From Phycisphaerales bacterium (GTDB lineage: Bacteria; Planctomycetota; Phycisphaerae; Phycisphaerales; UBA1924), in NCBI GenBank assembly GCA_030680655.1, contig JAUXUZ010000015.1, positions 1 to 20,622 of the forward strand: a stretch of DNA of 20,622 nt. The letters are read 5' to 3'. Numbering within the stretch: the stretch's first letter is position 1; each line of letters starts with the position of its first letter. Position numbers and translations under genes: made by a program. The notes beneath the pieces are model-generated. The model ran no database searches, was not told where the DNA came from, and saw nothing but the letters and a program-made list of their open reading frames with translations. Below are positions 15,846-20,622 of this stretch, piece after piece.

Positions 15846-16790
15846 TTACAACTGTCCGGTGGAGCGGGCGTACATCAGGCCGCCCGCCAGCAGCACGAAC
15901 GCGCCGGCGGCGAGCTGGAACGCGCGGTCGCTGATGGCCAGTTCCGTCGGGTCGTCGTAGCGTCCCTGCTCAAGCAGCACGACGCAGCGCAGCAGGGCGT
16001 AGGTCGCCGGCAGCACGGTCAGCCACATCAGGTTGAATCCGAAGCCGGTGGGCGTGCCGTCGAGTGTTCGCGCAACGTGGAAGGTGTACTTGGCGTCCTG
16101 GCTCACGATGTAGAACGCGTAGGTCACCAGCGTGACGACGCCCGTGGCCATCACCGCCAGGCGCAGCGTGTCGTCGCTGTAGGCGTCCTGCACCGACCGC
16201 GCGCTCACCGCGGCGTCGCCCAGCGTGCGCCGCTCGCCCAGGCGCTTGCCGAAGGCGAGGAACATCGAGAGGAAGAAGGTCGCCGTCAGCAGCCACGTGG
16301 TCGGCCCGATGCCCACCGCGGCGCACCCGCCCAGCACGCGCAGCACGAACCCCAGCGCAAGCCCGATCACGTCGGCGATCACCCGCTGCTTGAGCCACAC
16401 CGTGTAGACGATCGTCGTCAGCAGGTACGCGGCGAGCATCAAGCCCGTCCAGAGCCGGAACTCGCTCTTGACACCCAGCAGGCACACAAACGCCGCGACG
16501 TTGAGCGCAGCGCCGAACGCAATGGCGACACTCGGCGTGATCGCTCCGCAGGCGACAGGCCGCTTGCGCTTGCGCGGGTGCACGCGGTCCTGCTCCGCGT
16601 CGCGCACGTCGTTGAGCGCGTAGCACGAGCTGGCCATCAGCGCGAACGCCGCGGCCGCCCAGAACGCCCCCCACAGGCTCTCGACGCCGTGCAGGTTCTT
16701 GTCAGCCAGGGCGTAGAGCGGCCCGATGAGCACGAAGCCGCTCTTGGTCCACTGCGCCGGGCGTGCGAGTTTGATCAGGTGCTTGAGCAT
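15846..16790 (-). CDS. UbiA-family prenyltransferase, DPPR-synthase-like
   Basis: A 314-residue integral membrane enzyme. It opens with ARPAQWTKSGFV, a form of the RPxQWxKN motif. The first Asp-rich site is NDVRDAEQDRVHPRKRKRP (60-78), very close to the NDVRD..AD..HP.KR.RP of mycobacterial Rv3806c. The second region has YTVWLKQRVIADVIGLAL and then GFVLRVLGG, and is followed by a GKR..E motif also found in that group. Rv3806c joins phosphoribosyl pyrophosphate to decaprenyl phosphate, giving the precursor of decaprenyl-phospho-arabinose. I therefore favour a polyprenyl-phosphate phosphoribosyltransferase over a quinone or haem prenyltransferase. The start is four bases after the methyltransferase stop, so the two are co-translated. 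No DprE1/DprE2-like epimerase gene is in this window. Confidence 0.88.
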   Translation of the reverse strand: MLKHLIKLARPAQWTKSGFVLIGPLYALADKNLHGVESLWGAFWAAAAFALMASSCYALNDVRDAEQDRVHPRKRKRPVACGAITPSVAIAFGAALNVAAFVCLLGVKSEFRLWTGLMLAAYLLTTIVYTVWLKQRVIADVIGLALGFVLRVLGGCAAVGIGPTTWLLTATFFLSMFLAFGKRLGERRTLGDAAVSARSVQDAYSDDTLRLAVMATGVVTLVTYAFYIVSQDAKYTFHVARTLDGTPTGFGFNLMWLTVLPATYALLRCVVLLEQGRYDDPTELAISDRAFQLAAGAFVLLAGGLMYARSTGQL

Positions 16791-16794
16791 CCGG

Positions 16795-17427
16795 TCAGGC
16801 GTTCTCCGCTTTGTCTGTCCGCCAGAAGACCATGTACTGAAGGTCTTTGCCGAAAACCGGGTTCCACAGGCCCGGGTAAAGGTCCATGCTCGTCAGCTCG
16901 TGCTCGATCGTCGCGTTAAACTTCGCCGGTTCGCCGCGCCACTGCGCCAGCGTGTTGTACCGGAACAGGCAGGGGACGCCGTACGGCGCGTTGGCCGCCC
17001 AGTCCATCAGGCTGACGCGCCACTTGCTCAGCGCGCCGCTGATGCGGTGGTCCTTGATGATCACCAGGCGGCGGCTCACCCGCGCGCACTCGCGCAGCAG
17101 GCGGTCGGGCTGCTCTTCGTGGTGGAGCACATCGGCGACGATCACTACGTCAACGCTCTTGTCCTCCAGCGGCATGACCTTGCCGTCGTACGCGTGGACC
17201 TTGATCGGCTCTCCGCCGCGGACGACGCGCTCGAGCCCCTCAACCACGACACCGGCCGGGCAGCCGAGGGGGGCAGCCAGCAGGGCGGCGCCGAGTGTGC
17301 CGTTGCCGCAGCCCACGTCGAGCACGCGGTCGCCGGCGCGCAGGCACGGCACGATCTGTGCCACCAACACCCGCAGGCGGTGCTCGTAGATCGGCTTGTG
17401 CATCCGGGCCATCAGTGACGAGAACAC
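16795..17427 (-). CDS. SAM-dependent methyltransferase, class I
   Basis: A 210-residue protein with a Rossmann-type methyltransferase fold. SAM-binding motif I is VLDVGCGNGTLG at 35-46. The acidic loop that follows in many members is not clear, but MPLEDKSVDVVIVADVLHH at 85-103 is the classic motif II/III region of the methyltransferase-11 group. The substrate cannot be told. The gene precedes the prenyltransferase by four bases, so it may act on a polyprenyl-linked sugar or on the lipid. The start is uncertain: the frame is open to 17679, but that region opposes the divergent GT-C gene. GTG at 17427 has a GGAG nine bases upstream; an ATG at 17412 is the alternative. The final 60 residues (FRYNTLAQWRGEPAKFN) are unlike the common core. 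Confidence 0.85.
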   Translation of the reverse strand: MFSSLMARMHKPIYEHRLRVLVAQIVPCLRAGDRVLDVGCGNGTLGAALLAAPLGCPAGVVVEGLERVVRGGEPIKVHAYDGKVMPLEDKSVDVVIVADVLHHEEQPDRLLRECARVSRRLVIIKDHRISGALSKWRVSLMDWAANAPYGVPCLFRYNTLAQWRGEPAKFNATIEHELTSMDLYPGLWNPVFGKDLQYMVFWRTDKAENA

Positions 17428-17494
17428 GGCATCAGGCTCCAAGGGACGGGGGCGGCCGAGATCACCAACTCCAGACCCGGAGCGTGCCGTGCCG

Positions 17495-19111
17495 ATGGAG
17501 CGGGGAGTGTACTTCCACGTTCGTACGCCCACGGTTCGCCGCAGCGCACGGTTATCGCTCCATCCATCGGCTACCGGGCCGTCGCGCTGGACACGACCGG
17601 GGCGGATCTCTGTCGCTGGGCTCGCGCTGGCGTGCCTGATGCTCGTGGCCTGTTTGCCCGTGATCATCAGTGGTACCACGCGGGGCAGGGCCGCCTACGA
17701 CAGCCTGAACTACCACGAAAAAGCCGCCCGCCAGTTCGCGCAAGAACTGCCGACCCCTCACCTGAAGGACTACCTCTCGGCGACAACGCCCGGCTACCAC
17801 CTGGTGCTGGCTGCGGTCGGTCGGGGCGTGGGCGGCATCGGCTCTGATGGGGTGTCGGCGTACGAGAAGGACCTCACCCCGGCGCAGCCGGACCCGCGGA
17901 TCGCCTCTGAGCGACGGGTGCTGCAGCTCATCGGGCTCTGCTTCACGCTTGCGATGCTCTATCTGGTTGGGCACTGGGGGGAGGCGCGGCTCAGGGCAGT
18001 CGCGGCCAAGCCGGGCGTTCCGCTTGCCGTGCTCTGTCTTGCCCTGCCGCTGGTGGGCTCGCCGTACATCTATCAATCGGCGGCCTGGCTGCTGCCCGAC
18101 AACAGCGCGTGGCTCGGTGTGCTGGTGGCATTGCTGCTGGCGGTGCGCCTGCGGGTTGGGCCCGCCGTGATTGTCGCGATGGGTCTGGTGCTGGTCTGGC
18201 TGGTGCTGTCGCGTCAGATTCACGCGTGGGTGGCGGGGCTTGTGTGGGCCGCGGCGTGGGTCGGCGCGAGCGCGCCGGGCGACCGTGCGGGCGGGCCGTT
18301 GCTCTCGCTGCGCGACCTGTTCCCGCGTGGTGGATCGCGCGCGGTGGCGAGTCGGGTAGGACTCGCCGTGCTCTGCACGCTGCCGGCGGCGCTGGTGCTG
18401 GGCTGGTTCTGGCGGCTGTGGGACCACCAACTTGTTCCGCCGACGTTCGTCACGTGGCACCACGCCGGGGTGCAGGCGGCAACGCCGGCGTTTGTGCTCT
18501 CGCTGATCGCCCTCTTTGCACCGTTCTTTGCCGTGTGGCTGTGGCCCGGGGTGTTGGGCGCCTGGCGCTCGCAACGCGGGTGGTTGCTGGGGGCGAGTGC
18601 CGCGGGCGTTCTGCTGGCGGTTGCGCCGGCGACAGCGTGGGACTTTGACCACGGGCGGTTCGGCGGCGTGTGGAGCCTCTACCGGGTGGCGGGCGAAGTC
18701 GGCGGACGCTCGCTGGCGCTGATGGTTCTCTCGCCGCTGGGCGCCGCGGTGGTTGTTGCTGTTCTGGCGGGCGTGACGGTGCGGCAGCGGTGGGTGATGC
18801 TCGCAGCACTGTTCGGGTTCGCGGCGGCCAACTGCGCGAACCCGCAGTTGTGGCAGCGTTACCACGAGCCGTTTGTGCTGCTTTGGCTGATCGTGGCCGG
18901 CGTGCTGATTGCCGAGAGAGCGGCTGACGCTGGCGAGGGCAACGCGCGGCGCACGTGGAGGCTCGGCGGGCCGGCGGTGCTGGCGCTGGTTCTCGGCGCT
19001 GTCAGCGTGGCGATGGTGGTGCGGGCCCGCCCGGAGATCGACAAGGGGTACAGGCCCGGGCACATCGAGACCCCACCGGCCAAGGTGCCCGCCGGAGAGC
19101 GGCCATCCTGA
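17495..19111 (+). CDS. Polytopic membrane protein, GT-C glycosyltransferase-like
   Basis: A 538-residue protein with about ten hydrophobic segments. After the first one (about 39-60) comes an external loop with D69 in AAYDSLNYHEKAARQF, then LSATTPGYHLVLAAVGR. An acidic residue in the first loop and a TTPGYHL-like step into the next helix are features of GT-C glycosyltransferases that use polyprenyl-phosphate sugars; the loop faintly recalls ALG10-type enzymes (DE..H..QA..Y and TTPPGLY). A later loop NCANPQLWQRYHEPF adds to this likeness. The assignment is tentative. It lies 67 bases from the divergent methyltransferase and DPPR-synthase-like genes, which would fit use of a polyprenyl-sugar donor. 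The ATG at 17495 is chosen because earlier codons overlap the methyltransferase start region; the Shine-Dalgarno match is weak. Confidence 0.7.
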   Translation: MERGVYFHVRTPTVRRSARLSLHPSATGPSRWTRPGRISVAGLALACLMLVACLPVIISGTTRGRAAYDSLNYHEKAARQFAQELPTPHLKDYLSATTPGYHLVLAAVGRGVGGIGSDGVSAYEKDLTPAQPDPRIASERRVLQLIGLCFTLAMLYLVGHWGEARLRAVAAKPGVPLAVLCLALPLVGSPYIYQSAAWLLPDNSAWLGVLVALLLAVRLRVGPAVIVAMGLVLVWLVLSRQIHAWVAGLVWAAAWVGASAPGDRAGGPLLSLRDLFPRGGSRAVASRVGLAVLCTLPAALVLGWFWRLWDHQLVPPTFVTWHHAGVQAATPAFVLSLIALFAPFFAVWLWPGVLGAWRSQRGWLLGASAAGVLLAVAPATAWDFDHGRFGGVWSLYRVAGEVGGRSLALMVLSPLGAAVVVAVLAGVTVRQRWVMLAALFGFAAANCANPQLWQRYHEPFVLLWLIVAGVLIAERAADAGEGNARRTWRLGGPAVLALVLGAVSVAMVVRARPEIDKGYRPGHIETPPAKVPAGERPS

Positions 19112-19136
19112 GCGGGCGTTTGGTTACACTCATCCA

Positions 19137-19511
19137 ATGGCTTCCGCCCCGGCCGCACAGAGTGTCGCGCGTTCACGCTACTGGCTGGCAGCGGCGATCC
19201 GGCTGACGAGCCTGGCCCTCATTGTCTACTACGGAGTGGCGCTGGCGCGGACAGTCGTTGTCGTGCTCCTGTCGCTGGCGGCGTCGCAAATGATGGGATT
19301 CGACTGGCCCTTGGCGCTCCAATCGGTGCTGAGCGAGGCGACGGTCGCGGTGGTCGCGGTGGTTCTCTTTTTCAAGGCCCGCTCGATCACCTCGATCGTC
19401 TTCCCAACAGTCGGGGCGCACTGTCCAAAGTGCGGTTACTCGCGTCGAGGCCTGGTCACCAGCGCGCCGTGCCCCGAGTGCGGCGCACGCGCCGAATCGC
19501 ACGGCGCTTAG
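19137..19511 (+). CDS. Two-TM protein with a C-terminal zinc ribbon
   Basis: A 124-residue protein. Hydrophobic segments at about 16-50 and 66-90 are followed by a zinc ribbon with C96-P-K-C99-G-Y and C112-P-E-C115-G. The form 'CPKCGY.RRGL...CPECG' recurs in many planctomycetal proteins, which supports the lineage call. Its function is unknown; the ribbon may bind a protein or metal at the membrane face. The start is 25 bases after the GT-C-like gene stop on the same strand. The ATG at 19137 has no Shine-Dalgarno site; a TACACT hexamer lies seven bases before it. The frame is open further upstream inside the GT-C-like gene, which I reject as antisense-free overlap. The stop is 15 bases from the convergent receiver gene. 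Confidence 0.75.
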   Translation: MASAPAAQSVARSRYWLAAAIRLTSLALIVYYGVALARTVVVVLLSLAASQMMGFDWPLALQSVLSEATVAVVAVVLFFKARSITSIVFPTVGAHCPKCGYSRRGLVTSAPCPECGARAESHGA

Positions 19512-19526
19512 CGGCGGACACCGCGC

Positions 19527-19943
19527 CTACTTCTTCGCCTTGCGGCTCGCCTTCTCGTCCGCCTCGCGCGCATCGAGCAGCTCGCGGCACGCGTCGATCA
19601 GGTGATCCAGCGGCGCGGGCTTGATGAGGTACTTGTCCACACCCAGGCTCTGGGCGTACGCCTGGTGGCGCTTCCCTTCGTTGGCCGTGAGCATGATGAC
19701 GATCGGGCTGTCAACCTCGCCCTTGATCTTCTCGAGCACGAGGAACCCCGACCGGCCCGGGAGCATCATGTCGAGCACGACGACCTGCGGCCGTTGCGCG
19801 GTGATCATGGTCACCGCGTCGTCACCGTTGCCGACGGTCGAAACGGCTGCGCCCTCTGAGGCGAGGGCGGTCTGCATCGCCTCGGCGATGTCCGCGTCGT
19901 CGTCGACGATCACCACCGAGACGTTCTGGAGCCTTCCGGCCAT
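19527..19943 (-). CDS. Stand-alone response-regulator receiver protein
   Basis: A 138-residue single-domain receiver. The acidic pocket is D14-D15-D16, the phospho-acceptor is Asp58 in VVVLDMMLPG, the switch residue is T86 in IMLTANEG, and the invariant Lys108 is in YLIKPAP. All key residues are present, so it should be phosphorylated. After the domain there is only a short, very charged tail (ADEKASRKAKK), with no DNA-binding or enzyme output, so it acts through a partner protein or in a phosphorelay. The cognate kinase is not obvious; the FHA-GAF kinase 11 kb away is one candidate. The start at 19943 is set by AAAGGA six bases upstream. It lies 32 bases after the acyltransferase gene on the same strand. 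Confidence 0.93.
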   Translation of the reverse strand: MAGRLQNVSVVIVDDDADIAEAMQTALASEGAAVSTVGNGDDAVTMITAQRPQVVVLDMMLPGRSGFLVLEKIKGEVDSPIVIMLTANEGKRHQAYAQSLGVDKYLIKPAPLDHLIDACRELLDAREADEKASRKAKK

Positions 19944-19949
19944 CGTCGT

Positions 19950-19955
19950 TCCTTT
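19950..19955 (-). promoter_or_regulatory. Ribosome binding site that sets the receiver start
   Basis: AAAGGA on the minus strand lies six bases before the ATG at 19943. It argues against the in-frame ATG at 19967 and the longer open frame to 20039. Confidence 0.65.
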
Positions 19956-19975
19956 CGCGGTGTTCATGTACACCC

Positions 19976-20622
19976 TTACGTGAGCCCGGGCACCGCCGGT
20001 TCCTCTCGTTCTGACGCGTTCTGCGGATCGGCCGCCCATTCACGCGCGTCGAGCTCGCTCCGGGCCACGATGCGCGCGAGCTCATCTTCTGTCATCCAGG
20101 GCAGGGCGCGGAGCTTCTGCACCAGCGCCTCGGGGAAGGTGCGGCCCTTGCGTTCGTGCGGCGGCCGGCTCTTCCAGAAGCGGTGCATCCACAGGACCTG
20201 GTCTGGCGCCTCGCGGAACGCCGCCTCGAGTGCGCGCCGGTACCGGGCGGTGATGTAGAACACCGGATCGGGCTGGCTCTCCCATTCCTCGGGGCCGAAC
20301 GCGTCCTCGATCTTTAAGTTGAAGCGCAGGGCACGCGACCGCTGCACGAGCCCGCTCCCGGGCCCGCCGGCGGGCCCACCGCCCACCCGCTTGGCCCACG
20401 CCACCACAACCGGCGCGCGGAAGCGCTGGGCCATCAGGCCGATCGCCTTGTAGCTGCTCACAAGCCGGCCGAAGAACGGCACAAAGAGGCCGCGCACGCC
20501 GGCGTTCTGGTCGGCCACGAACCCGCCGCACTCGTTGCGGGCGAGGATCTCCGGCAGGCCCCGCGCGGCCGAGAACTTGTCCAGCAGCATCAGCCCCTTG
20601 CGCGAGCGCGACTCGCGCGCCC
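19976..20622 (-). CDS. LpxL/HtrB-type lysophospholipid acyltransferase (5' end missing)
   Basis: The final 215 residues of a protein whose start is beyond the window. The frame stays open to position 20622. Seen features are EILARNECGGFVADQNAG, then GLFVPFFGRLVSSYKAIGLMAQRFRAPVVVAWAKR, and near the end FREAPDQVLWMHRFWKSRPPHE. These match the second half of the LpxL/LpxM-type acyltransferase family: the Dq...G..v.FFG block, the A.r...pvv..... block, and the P.qw.W.H.RwK.rP block. The catalytic HxxxxD would lie upstream and cannot be seen. The family adds fatty acids to lipid A or makes other acylated envelope lipids such as PIMs; the substrate here is not known. A tail of about 45 residues follows the domain. 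Confidence 0.85.
   Translation of the reverse strand, partial: ARESRSRKGLMLLDKFSAARGLPEILARNECGGFVADQNAGVRGLFVPFFGRLVSSYKAIGLMAQRFRAPVVVAWAKRVGGGPAGGPGSGLVQRSRALRFNLKIEDAFGPEEWESQPDPVFYITARYRRALEAAFREAPDQVLWMHRFWKSRPPHERKGRTFPEALVQKLRALPWMTEDELARIVARSELDAREWAADPQNASEREEPAVPGLT

Noticed and set aside
17552..19063. 503-codon minus-strand frame opposite the GT-C-like gene
   Set aside because: Extremely rich in His, Gln and Arg, as expected from the antisense of Leu/Val/Ala codons in a membrane protein.

Overview
The window is very GC-rich DNA that looks like a chromosomal segment of a planctomycete, most likely of the Phycisphaerae. The clues are the base composition, many Ala/Pro/Arg-rich proteins, frequent lack of Shine-Dalgarno sequences, a 'CPKCGY...CPECG' zinc-ribbon membrane protein of a type common in that phylum, and a vWA protein whose 'IDASG' core resembles planctomycetal ones. 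The lineage call is inference from protein style; no rRNA gene is present. I found no transposase, integrase, phage gene, IS end or CRISPR array.

Layout. 73-2882 (+): an ECF-type sigma factor, a single-TM protein placed like an anti-sigma factor, and a PDZ-domain lipoprotein. 3058-4656 (+): class II lysyl-tRNA synthetase (lysS). 4657-5007: a 351-base gap with no gene. 5008-6304 (-): Fpg/MutM DNA glycosylase and, upstream of it, a small coiled-coil plus winged-helix-like protein with a good sigma70-like promoter. 6575-6658 (+): tRNA-Leu(UAG). 6673-8397 (-): a soluble FHA-GAF-histidine kinase, divergent from a DinB-family protein (8422-8895, +) with only 24 bases between their starts. 8935-10017 (+): holA (DNA polymerase III delta).

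10014-14301 (-): a DoxX-like membrane protein, a membrane-anchored vWA protein and an exported alpha-helical repeat protein, the last two translationally coupled. 14478-15236 (+): plsY. 15474-15767 (+): a 97-residue protein of unknown function with a strong terminator. 15846-17427 (-): a UbiA-family prenyltransferase closest in motifs to decaprenyl-phosphate phosphoribosyltransferase, with a SAM methyltransferase in front of it. 17495-19511 (+): a polytopic GT-C-like protein and the zinc-ribbon membrane protein. 19527-20622 (-): a stand-alone response-regulator receiver and an LpxL-type acyltransferase cut by the window edge.

How they may work together. Several clusters concern the envelope: sigma/anti-sigma/PDZ signalling, plsY and the LpxL-like acyltransferase for lipids, and the DPPR-synthase-like enzyme with methyltransferase and GT-C protein for polyprenyl-linked sugars. 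The least familiar part is the DoxX/vWA/solenoid cluster: the vWA protein has a degenerate metal site and an N-terminal helix that resembles the TonB SHLS helix. The remainder is housekeeping (lysS, fpg, holA, tRNA-Leu).
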